NCBI RefSeq assembly: GCF_014762705.1
Contig: NZ_JABURL010000091.1
Span: forward strand, 1-64,000
DNA: 64,000 bases
Reading direction: 5' to 3'
Source: Cyclobacterium sp.
GTDB taxonomy: Bacteria > Bacteroidota > Bacteroidia > Cytophagales > Cyclobacteriaceae
Shown here: positions 51,951-60,409 of the stretch, in pieces
How the letters are laid out: the number at the start of each line of letters is the position of its first letter
Numbering within the stretch: the first letter of the stretch is position 1
Made by a program: the position numbers and the translations under genes
Notes under the pieces: model-generated
Databases searched by the model: none
What the model was told of the DNA's origin: nothing
The model's input: only the letters and a program-made list of their open reading frames with translations

Positions 51951-52157
51951 TTAGCTGTAAGTTTTAATAAATCCACATAGTTCCTCAAGGTCATCAAACG
52001 GAGCGATGACATCACCCAAATGGATGAGCTTATAAAGAGCAGGGCCTTCTACCTCAATTACATAGCCATTCTGTGTCTCGATATGCTTCCCATGCTGAGT
52101 CAAAACCGGCAGGTTAAATTGCTTCATCATTTCTAACAAGCTCTCTGTCCCATTCAT
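51951..52157 (-). CDS. Small hypothetical protein of the hydrogenase island (68 aa)
   Basis: A short acidic protein that I cannot assign. It reads MNGTESLLEMMKQFNLPVL, a GKHIETQNGYVIEVEGPALYK beta-like middle and a DDLEELCGFIKTYS helical end with one Cys. It has no signal or membrane segment. Its stop directly abuts the start of the BFN gene, and it begins 12 bases after the NHL gene. Perfect packing in the operon supports it being a real gene. Confidence 0.6.
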   Translation of the reverse strand: MNGTESLLEMMKQFNLPVLTQHGKHIETQNGYVIEVEGPALYKLIHLGDVIAPFDDLEELCGFIKTYS

Positions 52158-52169
52158 ATGTTAACCTTT

Positions 52170-53339
52170 TTAAGACATTTGTAAATCACACAATACGATC
52201 CGATGATTACCTGTATCAGCAATTACTATTTGATTTTTCGCAGGAAACATACTAAAACTGAAAGGCCAGTACAGAGACTTTTCAGTGCCAAATACTGTCT
52301 CCCCAAATTCACTGCCCGTATAAAAATCCGGCTTACCAATCAAAGCGTCCGCAGATACACCATGCTCTTTAGGAATTTTTTCAAACCAGAGAATTCTCGA
52401 ATTCCCTGTATCATTTACAAAAACCCCCTCTTTGTAAAATCCTGCAAAATAACACCAATTCAATGTATTTGGACCTGGTGATAAGCCAAATTGGTTTTGC
52501 CCATTGGACTCAAAATTGGGTTGGCCAACAAGACATGTCGCTTGCTGATTTAACGAATCTTTCCAATGATTCCAAAGGAGGACCCTATAGTACTGTGTAT
52601 CTGTAATGGCCAACTCTCCTTTTGGCCCAAGGGCAACTCCATAAGGCCAAATGGCATTCTCTGGATCATAGCTTCTACTTTCCAAATTTTTTTGGCCAAT
52701 AACCGCATCTGCCGCTTGCCCTGAACATTCAGGGATTTGATTAAAAACCAGTACCCTTCTATTACCGGTATCAGCCACAAATAATCTTTCATCATGCACA
52801 GCTATCCCGTATGGCCAATAAAGAGATTCAGCGGAAGGGTCTGAGTTAACTCCTTTTCTATTGGGTAGGTTACCTTGAAAATCCTCCTGACCCAACACAA
52901 CATCCGCAGGTTGATGATTTTGCTGAGGAAATTCCTTCCATATCAAAACCCTATGGTTCCATGCATCTGCTACAATTAACTTTTTCCCATCAGTCCATAC
53001 TGCCGAAGGATATTGAAGGGATTGGGCAGAAGCTTCTCCACCTTCATTTCTACCGGTATTCTTTAAATCAGATTGACCGATAATCAAATCTGGTTTTTGC
53101 TTTTCACTCTTGGGAATCTGATGCCAAATGAAAACCCTGTTTTGCCCTGTATCAGACACCAATAGTTTATTGCCATGAACATATACTCCTCTTGGGGCAA
53201 GAAATGGACTCTCCGTATCCCCTAAAAAAAACTTACTTTTACCCTCAATTATTGGAATTTCCTTAGCAGGGCTTACGGAAGGAGCAGGAGCTCTTTTCAA
53301 GGTAATATTCAGCACTATATTTGGTTCTTTTTTATCCAT
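52170..53339 (-). CDS. NHL-repeat beta-propeller protein of the hydrogenase island
   Basis: A 389-residue protein built of NHL repeats: the motif ADAWNHRVLIWKEFP / ADTGNRRVLVFNQIP / TDTQYYRVLLWNHW recurs about six times at 50-60 residue spacing, forming a propeller. There is no signal peptide, so it is probably cytoplasmic. I set the start at ATG 53339 (MDKKEPNIVLNITLKRAP), one base after the hypE stop. A longer frame begins at 53450 inside hypE, but its first 37 residues are hypE out of frame. Such propellers are binding platforms; a role as scaffold for the hydrogenase or its electron acceptor is inferred from position only. Confidence 0.82.
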   Translation of the reverse strand: MDKKEPNIVLNITLKRAPAPSVSPAKEIPIIEGKSKFFLGDTESPFLAPRGVYVHGNKLLVSDTGQNRVFIWHQIPKSEKQKPDLIIGQSDLKNTGRNEGGEASAQSLQYPSAVWTDGKKLIVADAWNHRVLIWKEFPQQNHQPADVVLGQEDFQGNLPNRKGVNSDPSAESLYWPYGIAVHDERLFVADTGNRRVLVFNQIPECSGQAADAVIGQKNLESRSYDPENAIWPYGVALGPKGELAITDTQYYRVLLWNHWKDSLNQQATCLVGQPNFESNGQNQFGLSPGPNTLNWCYFAGFYKEGVFVNDTGNSRILWFEKIPKEHGVSADALIGKPDFYTGSEFGETVFGTEKSLYWPFSFSMFPAKNQIVIADTGNHRIVLCDLQMS

Positions 53340-53340
53340 A

Positions 53341-54402
53341 TCAACAAATTCTCGGCAACTGCTCCCCAACCAACATATTGACAACCCTTCTCCCTCCAAT
53401 TTGACTATGGAATACCACCTGACCGGGATGTTGGTCGGCAACTTCTCCAATCACTGCTGCATGCAACCCATTTTCCCAACTTTTTAATTTTTGGACCACC
53501 TGATCCGCAATAGAAGCCTCTACAAATGCCACAAAAACTCCTTCATTGGCTACATATAGTGGGTCCAAACCCAATAATTCACAAGCTCCTGCGACTGATT
53601 CATCTACGGTGATGTCTTTTTGGTGAATGGCAATTCCTTTGGATAGAGACTGGGAGACCTCATTCAAAATGGTGGACAATCCGCCTCTGGTAGCATCCCT
53701 TAAAAAGTGAATTCCATTTCCAAAATCTTCCAAAAGCTGCTCTACTATATGATTGAAATGACAGGTATCACTTTCTATATCGGATTCGAATTCCAAGCCC
53801 TCCCTCACACTCATGATGGCAATACCGTGCCTTGCAATATCATTGGATATAATCACTTTATCCCCTGTTTTGATTCGGTCAACCGATATAGCTGCTTCTG
53901 GATGTACCTTTCCAACACCACTTGTGTTGATAAAAATCTTATCCCCTTTTCCACGCTCTACTACCTTGGTGTCCCCTGTTACTATTTTGACTCCGGCATG
54001 ATCTGCTGCCTGTTTGATATGCAATAATATTTCCCAAAAATCACTTACCCGTAAACCTTCCTCAATGATAAAAGACAATGAAATAAACGCCGCTTTGGCG
54101 CCACACATACAAAGGTCATTCACCGTCCCATTGATCGCCAGTTCCCCAATATTTCCTCCCGGAAAAAATATGGGAGAAACCACATAGCTATCTGTGGTAA
54201 ATGCCATCTTTCCAGGAGTTACGTCAAAGACAGCCCCGTCATGTTGCTTGTCGAGGTATTCATTGGAAAGGACATCAAAAACCCCCGCATCCAGAAGTTT
54301 GTGGGTAAGCATGCCCCCACTACCATGTCCCATAGTGATGATCTCAAAATCTAGCTTGGGCATTGGACAAGATGCCGATAAAATACTTTTATAATCCGAC
54401 AT
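53341..54402 (-). CDS. hypE: Hydrogenase maturation protein HypE
   Basis: A 353-residue PurM-like ATPase that dehydrates a carbamoylated cysteine to a thiocyanate, making the CN ligands of the active-site iron. The glycine-rich start ITMGHGSGGMLTHKLLD and TDSYVVSPIFFPGGNIGELAINGTVND are family marks. The C-terminus is LPRIC, the strictly conserved tail whose terminal Cys carries the CN group. All is intact. It is 27 bases after hypD and one base before the NHL-repeat gene. Confidence 0.96.
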   Translation of the reverse strand: MSDYKSILSASCPMPKLDFEIITMGHGSGGMLTHKLLDAGVFDVLSNEYLDKQHDGAVFDVTPGKMAFTTDSYVVSPIFFPGGNIGELAINGTVNDLCMCGAKAAFISLSFIIEEGLRVSDFWEILLHIKQAADHAGVKIVTGDTKVVERGKGDKIFINTSGVGKVHPEAAISVDRIKTGDKVIISNDIARHGIAIMSVREGLEFESDIESDTCHFNHIVEQLLEDFGNGIHFLRDATRGGLSTILNEVSQSLSKGIAIHQKDITVDESVAGACELLGLDPLYVANEGVFVAFVEASIADQVVQKLKSWENGLHAAVIGEVADQHPGQVVFHSQIGGRRVVNMLVGEQLPRIC

Positions 54403-54429
54403 AAATTAAATTTATTCTGGTTTTAAGTG

Positions 54430-55536
54430 TCAGGCTTCAGTTAACTGACCGCTGATTTTGGAAAAATGGTAATAAGCAGCACAGGCGCCTTCACTGCTTA
54501 CCATAGGCGCACCAAGTGGTCTTTCCGGTGTACAACCTTTTCCAAACTGTGGGCATTCATGTGGTTTCTTTATCCCTTTCAAGACCTGACCTGCAATACA
54601 TTCCGGGTTTTCCTCCACTTTGGGTATTTTGATAGAGAATTTTTTATTGGCATCAAATGCTGCATACTGCTCTTTTACTTGATATCCACTTAAGGGGATA
54701 TTCCCCACTCCTCTCCATTCCCTATCCGTAATTTCAAAAACCTCCTCAATCACTTTTCTTGCCTCCGGATTGCCCTCCGGCCTGACTACTCTGGCATACT
54801 GGTTTTCAAGTTTATGCTCACTTTTTTCTAATTGCTTGACTACCATTAATATCCCATGCAAAATATCTACAGGCTCAAACCCTGTAACGACAATAGGTAC
54901 TTGGTATTTCTCTACCAGAGGGCCATATTCCCCAATTCCCATAATTGTACATACGTGTCCTGCTGCAAGAAAACCCTGTATATTTACCAAATCATCATTC
55001 ATCACAGCATCTATAGCTGGAGGCACAAGGACATGAGAAGCCAGAATGGAGTAATTTTCCAATCCCTCCCTGTGGGCATGAAGCACAGAAAGGGCATTGG
55101 CAGGCGCAGTGGTCTCAAAGCCCACCGCAAAGAAAACCACCTGTTTATTAGGATTATCCTTGGCCAATTTCACAGCTTCCAAAGGAGAATACAATATCCT
55201 TACATCCGCTCCCTTGGACTTGGCTTCCAATAAACTATCTGTAGACCCCGGCACCCTTAACATATCTCCAAAGGAACATAAAATCACCTTTTCTTTAAGC
55301 GCCAGATAAACTGCTTTATCTATCAGGTGCATGGGCGTCACACAAACCGGACAACCTGGTCCATGAACCATGGTAATTTCTTTGGGAAGCAATTGGAGCA
55401 ATCCATTTTTCACAATACTGTGGGTCTGTCCTCCACACACTTCCATGATCATCCAAGGTTTTGTACAGGATTGGCGTATTTCATCTAAATATTTCTTTAC
55501 CAATTCAGGATTTCTGTATTCCGATAGGTATTTCAT
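54430..55536 (-). CDS. hypD: Hydrogenase maturation protein HypD
   Basis: A 368-residue iron-sulfur scaffold on which the Fe(CN)2CO unit is assembled with HypC. Conserved motifs are [20 protein letters not shown] (catalytic Cys), [21 protein letters not shown] and, near the C-terminus, the [4Fe-4S] ligands in [28 protein letters not shown] and [10 protein letters not shown]. Length is normal. It follows hypC after 82 bases and precedes hypE by 27. Confidence 0.96.
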   Translation of the reverse strand: MKYLSEYRNPELVKKYLDEIRQSCTKPWMIMEVCGGQTHSIVKNGLLQLLPKEITMVHGPGCPVCVTPMHLIDKAVYLALKEKVILCSFGDMLRVPGSTDSLLEAKSKGADVRILYSPLEAVKLAKDNPNKQVVFFAVGFETTAPANALSVLHAHREGLENYSILASHVLVPPAIDAVMNDDLVNIQGFLAAGHVCTIMGIGEYGPLVEKYQVPIVVTGFEPVDILHGILMVVKQLEKSEHKLENQYARVVRPEGNPEARKVIEEVFEITDREWRGVGNIPLSGYQVKEQYAAFDANKKFSIKIPKVEENPECIAGQVLKGIKKPHECPQFGKGCTPERPLGAPMVSSEGACAAYYHFSKISGQLTEA

Positions 55537-55618
55537 TTCGATCAGATTTTGTGGTTAAGTGAGTTTATTGTTTTTAGAGCAAGAAATTTAAAAATCAAGC
55601 CTTGCTTATAATATAACC

Positions 55619-55936
55619 TTAAGCACCATCCGCCGATTGGCTTTTACTTGAATTGATGGAAGGCAGGTCGTTCCTGTCGGTTTGGGTATGTTCGATCAAT
55701 TCATCAATTTCACCAATCTGCTCTAGGTATTCGAATGATTTCATTGCCTCCTCCTCGTCCACAATACTGATGGCAACGCCAACATGGACAAGCACATAAT
55801 CCCCAACTTTTGCTTGGGGAACCATTTCAAGGCTGGCCTGCTTTATAATGCCTCCAAATTGGATTTTAGCCATTCTGACCAGACCATCATACATGGTCTC
55901 TATACTTTTTATTTTACCGGGAATCGCCAAGCACAT
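55619..55936 (-). CDS. hypC: Hydrogenase maturation chaperone HypC
   Basis: A 105-residue HypC/HupF protein. It begins MCLAIPGKIKSIE; after removal of Met1 the Cys binds the iron unit and the large-subunit precursor. The OB-like body is present (KVGDYVLVHVGVAISIVDEEEA). The last 25 residues form an acidic, Ser-rich extension beyond the usual 75-95 residues. The gene overlaps the end of hypF by 23 bases on the same strand, showing tight coupling. Confidence 0.94.
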   Translation of the reverse strand: MCLAIPGKIKSIETMYDGLVRMAKIQFGGIIKQASLEMVPQAKVGDYVLVHVGVAISIVDEEEAMKSFEYLEQIGEIDELIEHTQTDRNDLPSINSSKSQSADGA

Positions 55937-58244
55937 AAGATTTTATTTTAAGGTTTTGTGATCTATTTTTTATATGATACCAGGCCATTTGGCCAAGGGA
56001 TATATTCTCGTCATTGGGTGACAACTGTTCATGGAATAAAAGTTGATATTCATCCCCCAAGTATTGCTGAAGCAAATCAACCAAAAGGGCATTTTGGAAA
56101 ACTCCTCCTGAAAATCCAATTTTCCTACAAGATGTATTTTGGATGACTTGAGAAATGATGTGAACCAAGGTCAGATGAAATTTGGCAGCAATAAGGCCTG
56201 AATCCAAGCCGTTTGACTTATCCTTTATTATTTGAGAAATTAAATCAGCACCCGAAATCTTATCTTTTACAATGGAATCCATAAAATAAGATTGGGTAGC
56301 AGCATGACCATTTGCGTCAAAGTAGTTCCTGGCCAATTGTTCCAATAGCATGGCGGCCTCCCCTTCATAGGTGTTGAAATCACAAAGCCCTAAGATGGAA
56401 GAGACCGCATCAAAAATCCTCCCCATGCTGTTGGTTTGGGCATGGCCACCTTTATCAAGCATTTTGGTATAAAGTACCCATTCGGTAGTAGAATACTTTT
56501 CTTTGAGGAAGTCAAGCGGTTCTCCTGTATGATAATAAAGCACCAAAGCCGAAAGTCGTGGTTCAATGGACATTTTGTCCCCCAGGATATAATCAAAATA
56601 GTCAAAAGAACAAACCCGCTCAAATTCTCCTGAATTGAAAACAAAAAATTCTGAGCCCCATAAAGCTTCATCATTTCCAAATCCCAGCCCATCCCAAATC
56701 ACTCCCAAGATGGGTTCATCAGCATCAAGAGCAGCATGTTCCCAAAGCAAGGCGGCAAAGTGTGCTTCATGATGGGGAACTTCTGTAACATTCACATGAG
56801 GGAAATTGCCTGAAAACCTTCTGCTATGGTACAAAGGATGCTTATCCATCAATATTTGCTGAGGTTGGATACCAGTAAGGTCTAAAAACTTGGTCAAAGT
56901 GTCCAGGTATCTCTCCTGTGTATCAAAACTGTCCAGGTTTCCTAAGTACTGACTCACATAAACATTATACACATCCCAAAGTGCAAAAGTAGCTTTTAAA
57001 TCAGCCCCTAATGCTAAAATCGGAAGCTCAGTTTTTATCCTGACCTTATTCCAAAAAGACGGGGCCAAGCCCCTGCTCCTTCTCAGAATTATTTTTTGTT
57101 GGGAATTTTCAGCAATGCGCAAAACGCTATCATCTTGAGGGAAATGGATTTCCCTATTGTGATAAATGACGGCATCGGCAATTCCGAGAAGATTTTGTAT
57201 GGCTTCTTGATCTTTAAATTGCAAGGGGCTTAGGTGAAGGTTACCGCTAGTGGCAATAATCGGTTTGCCAACTTTTCTGGAAATAAGGAACATCAATGGG
57301 TCTGCAGGCAAGTAAACACCTAAAAGAGAAAGACCTGGAGCAACCCAAGCTTGAGTGCCATGAAGAGCAGTATATTCCTTCGGTTTGCAAAGCACAATGG
57401 GCCGGGCAGCTGACCTTAACAACTCTATTTCTTCATGTGAAACTGTGAAAAAATCTGAAAGCATATTTTCATCATGAACCATCAAGGCTAAGGGTTTTCT
57501 GGGCCTCTGCTTTCTTTTTCTGAGTAATTTTACAGCATCCGAATTGGTAGCATCTGTTAGCAATAAAAAGCCTCCTGTTCCCTTTACTGCAAGAATTCCA
57601 CCTGATTGGATAATAGTTACGGCATGATCTACAAAATCAATGGGCTTAGAAATAGTAGGACCCGTTTCGGGAAAAATCCTCAAATCTATTGGACAATCAG
57701 GACATGAATTGGTTTGGGAGTGAAAGCGCCTGTCATGTTCGTCGTGATATTCATCCATACAAGAAGAACACATCTCAAAATTCCCCATGGATGAGCGATG
57801 CCTATCATAAGGAATGCCTCTTAGGATAGAATACCTGGGACCGCATTGTGTACAGGAAATAAAAGGATATTGATAGCGCCTGCTATTTGGATTTAACAAC
57901 TCCGATTGACAGGACATACAAACTCCAAAATCTGGACTGACGTTGGCACTCTTACTCTCACCTTCTTGAGAGGGTAGAATCTGAAAATCCTTGGTAATGT
58001 CTCCTATGTTGGAAATTTGCTCAATCTGTAAATTGGAAATTACTGCCAGTGGCGAAAGCTTGGATTGTAATTCTTCCAAAAACTCATCGAGATCAAGTTT
58101 TGAACAATAGACTTCTACGGTTACTCCTTTGCTTGTATTGAATACCTTACCGCCCAAGCCCTTTGCTTGAGCAATGCGCGAAACGTGTGGCCTAAACCCC
58201 ACTCCCTGCACCTGTCCTTCAATATGAACGCTCCAAAATGGCAC
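55914..58244 (-). CDS. hypF: Carbamoyltransferase HypF
   Basis: A 776-residue enzyme that loads carbamoyl phosphate onto HypE. In order: an acylphosphatase domain (GQVQGVGFRPHVSRIA, 1-90); a double zinc finger with CMSC, CTQC, CSSC and CPDC (about 108-190); a YrdC domain (GGILAVKGTGGFLLLTDATN, about 210-390); and a Kae1/TobZ-like domain with PHHEAHFAALLWEHA (about 485) and a late GFSGGVFQNALL. All four domains are complete. It overlaps hypB by one base and hypC by 23, so they form one operon. Confidence 0.96.
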   Translation of the reverse strand: MPFWSVHIEGQVQGVGFRPHVSRIAQAKGLGGKVFNTSKGVTVEVYCSKLDLDEFLEELQSKLSPLAVISNLQIEQISNIGDITKDFQILPSQEGESKSANVSPDFGVCMSCQSELLNPNSRRYQYPFISCTQCGPRYSILRGIPYDRHRSSMGNFEMCSSCMDEYHDEHDRRFHSQTNSCPDCPIDLRIFPETGPTISKPIDFVDHAVTIIQSGGILAVKGTGGFLLLTDATNSDAVKLLRKRKQRPRKPLALMVHDENMLSDFFTVSHEEIELLRSAARPIVLCKPKEYTALHGTQAWVAPGLSLLGVYLPADPLMFLISRKVGKPIIATSGNLHLSPLQFKDQEAIQNLLGIADAVIYHNREIHFPQDDSVLRIAENSQQKIILRRSRGLAPSFWNKVRIKTELPILALGADLKATFALWDVYNVYVSQYLGNLDSFDTQERYLDTLTKFLDLTGIQPQQILMDKHPLYHSRRFSGNFPHVNVTEVPHHEAHFAALLWEHAALDADEPILGVIWDGLGFGNDEALWGSEFFVFNSGEFERVCSFDYFDYILGDKMSIEPRLSALVLYYHTGEPLDFLKEKYSTTEWVLYTKMLDKGGHAQTNSMGRIFDAVSSILGLCDFNTYEGEAAMLLEQLARNYFDANGHAATQSYFMDSIVKDKISGADLISQIIKDKSNGLDSGLIAAKFHLTLVHIISQVIQNTSCRKIGFSGGVFQNALLVDLLQQYLGDEYQLLFHEQLSPNDENISLGQMAWYHIKNRSQNLKIKSYVLGDSR

Positions 58245-58969
58245 TAGACAGCAACTGAATCTGATGATTTTTTCTCTTTGATTTTAGCTTTTAGCCAATT
58301 ACACCAAGCCTCAATGCCCGTTCCGTCCAAAGAAGAAACTTCAATTACCTCGATACTGGGATTAATGGCCCTGGCATCATTGGTGACCGCCTCGACGCTA
58401 AATGGGAGATAAGGCAGAAGGTCTGCCTTGGAAACCAACATCATTTCGCTGGTCAAAAACATTTTAGGATACTTTTGAGGCTTATCATCACCTTCTGTGG
58501 TGGCAATAAGTGTAACCCTATAATCTTCCCCAAGATCAAAAGAGGCTGGACAAACTAAATTGCCTACATTTTCAACGAAGAGCACATCCAAACCGGAAAT
58601 ATCAAAACTCTTTAGAGCCTGCCACACCATCTGGGCCTCCAAATGGCAAATACCTCCCGTCACAATCTGTAAAGCTCTCCCTCCTACTTCCTTGATGCGG
58701 TCTGCATCTCTTTCCGTTTCAAGGTCACCAACAAGAATACCCATGCTTATCTCATCCTTTAATCGTTTGACTGTTTCTTGCATAAGTGTGGTTTTACCGC
58801 TTCCAGCAGATGAGGTGATGTTGATCATCAGCACTTTTTTTTCCGCCATCTGATTGCGGATACTCTCTGCCACAAAATCATTGGCCTGAAGCAAATGGAT
58901 GGTGGTATTGTCACAGGTAATGGTACCCCTGACATTTTTACTGGACTTAGGTACTTTGGTATTGGACAT
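58244..58969 (-). CDS. hypB: Hydrogenase nickel-incorporation GTPase HypB
   Basis: A 241-residue SIMIBI GTPase that drives nickel insertion. Walker A is SSAGSGKTTLMQETV (about residue 52); GDLETERDADRI is the switch; VTGGICHLEAQMVWQAL contains the metal-site Cys and His; DVLFVENVGNLVCPA and VSKADLLPYL give Walker B and base specificity. The N-terminus lacks the His-rich nickel store seen in some species. It is the first gene of the hyp transcript; a TTAG-N10-CTAA site lies 54-71 bases upstream. Confidence 0.95.
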   Translation of the reverse strand: MSNTKVPKSSKNVRGTITCDNTTIHLLQANDFVAESIRNQMAEKKVLMINITSSAGSGKTTLMQETVKRLKDEISMGILVGDLETERDADRIKEVGGRALQIVTGGICHLEAQMVWQALKSFDISGLDVLFVENVGNLVCPASFDLGEDYRVTLIATTEGDDKPQKYPKMFLTSEMMLVSKADLLPYLPFSVEAVTNDARAINPSIEVIEVSSLDGTGIEAWCNWLKAKIKEKKSSDSVAV

Positions 58970-58988
58970 AATGTAATCGTGTTTTTTT

Positions 58989-59045
58989 CCAATATACCAT
59001 TAAAAAAACCTTAAGCAGTGATTTAGTAATTTTTTTCTAAAAATC
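58989..59045 (-). promoter_or_regulatory. hyp operon promoter region with TTAG-N10-CTAA operator
   Basis: TTAG (59023-59026), N10, CTAA (59037-59040), within GATTTAG...CTAAAAATC, has the same spacing and a similar T/A-rich spacer as the site upstream of hupS at 49231-49248. A near-consensus -7 box TATATTGG lies on the minus strand at 58989-58996, so the operator sits around or just upstream of the -33 region. Confidence 0.6.
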
Positions 59046-59138
59046 ATTTAGGCCTACCAACAGATGCCTTAACTTAAAAAAATGAAGAGGCTGTCTCAGA
59101 ATAAATTTAAATTCACAGAATAGCCCCAAATGAGCGAT

Positions 59139-59175
59139 AGAGGCCGATTTTCATTAAATCGGCCTCTGTTTTTTT
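59139..59175 (+). terminator. Terminator hairpin inside the IS1182 right end
   Basis: AGAGGCCGATTT (59139-59150), loop TCATT, AAATCGGCCTCT (59156-59167), then GTTTTTTT. It would stop plus-strand transcripts coming from outside. Confidence 0.8.
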
Positions 59176-59285
59176 GAATGCTGTTCAAAAATTCTTGTTT
59201 TGTGCCATTTCTTTAACTTTTTCATTTTCTATTTCGGTAATGGAAAATCCCTGCCTGTTTGAGTGACCAGAAGGCTTCTTTAAAG

Positions 59286-60409
59286 CTAACCTGCCTTTAA
59301 TGCGGTCATTTTGGCGATGTTATGGGCTATTAAATGGAGTCCTGTTTCAATATCTACCTTGTCCAGTCCTCTGAGCATGTAGCGCTTCATTCCTTTGTTC
59401 TGCTTAAGGTGTCCGAAAACAGGTTCAACGTCTGTGGCCCTGCGTTTTCTTTTTTCCAGTCCCTGAGGTGAGGTCAGCCTTTTCTTTGCTTCGGATTTAT
59501 ATCTTTCAAGTTTTCTGTTTACCTCAATAGTCTTTTCATCCTTCATGGGTTTGCATGAAGCTGCCAGTGGGCATCCGGCGCACTTTGTTGCTGTATATTT
59601 TGCATACTCCTGTCTATATCCTGATGAAGTGGTTCTTATTCTGGTCCCGCTTCTTTCCATTGGCTGTCCGATTGGGCATATGTAAATATCCCTGATATTG
59701 TCATAGTGAAGATTGTCAAGCAGTCCACGTTCCCTGTTTTTTCTTCCCTCTTCTCTGAGTTCTTTATGGAAGTAGTTGTACTTCACGTATGCTTTGGTGC
59801 CGTTTTTTTCAAGTGCTGAGTAATTTTCTTCACTTCCGTATCCCGCATCTGCGGTAAGTGTCTCCGGATATGTACCGTAAAGATTATAGTACGATTCCAG
59901 GTGGGGAATGAGTGTATTGATGTCGTTGGCGTTCTGGTGTATGCTGTAGTTTACCACAAAGTGTCCGTGTGTGCTGAGCTGCAGGTTGTAGCCCGGTTTG
60001 AGCTGGCCATTTTTCATATGGTCTTCCTTCATCCTCATGAAAGTAGCATCCTGATCGGTCTTCGAATAACTGTTACGGCCCTGTAAAACCTCTTCTTTCT
60101 GTTCGTATTCGGCAAGCTTTTCCGGCCAGTTCTTTCCTGCATACCTGAGTTTCTGCTTTACTTTAGGATCAACTTCCTTGCCCTCAAGCGCTGCGTTGAT
60201 CTTTTCAACTGTCTCCCGTACTTTCTCCGGACTTGGATTTTCAAACTTCTCTTCAGGCTGTCCGAGCTCATCTTTGGCCACTTTGGAAGCATAATCCCAG
60301 AGTTCCTCAAGCTGTCTGCTTATCCGTTCCCTGCTTTTCTTTATGGTTTTCCCCCATACAAAGCTGTACCTGTTTGCATTGGCCTCTATTTTGGTACCGT
60401 CAGTATATA
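59286..60409 (-). pseudogene. IS1182-family transposase, N-terminal part missing
   Basis: On the minus strand the open frame enters at 60409 with VYTDGTKIEANANRYSFVWG, a central IS1182 motif holding one catalytic Asp, and runs in frame to a stop at 59286. Further marks are ADAGYGSEENYSALEKNG (second Asp), the cysteine group CPIGQPM, CAGCPLAASC and the closing RRATDVEPVFGHLKQNKGMKR with the catalytic Glu. An internal ATG at 60281 is not the real start. About 120 N-terminal codons are missing, cut by the IS1380 insertion, so the transposase is dead. Confidence 0.88.

Larger units (their letters stand above)
59087..60409 (-). mobile_element. IS1182-family element, truncated
   Basis: The right end begins at GAGGCTGTCTCAGAATAAA (59087), a terminal sequence typical of IS1182-like elements. 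The element continues through its transposase to 60409, where the IS1380 end CCTTAAATCCGCAG starts. The left end and the transposase N-terminus are absent on both sides of the IS1380. A perfect 12-bp hairpin with a T-run (59139-59175) lies just inside the right end. Confidence 0.8.

Noticed and set aside
53340-53450. Longer NHL-protein start at 53450.
   Set aside because: The added residues are the end of hypE read in another frame, and the ATG at 53339 is one base after the hypE stop, a normal coupled start.
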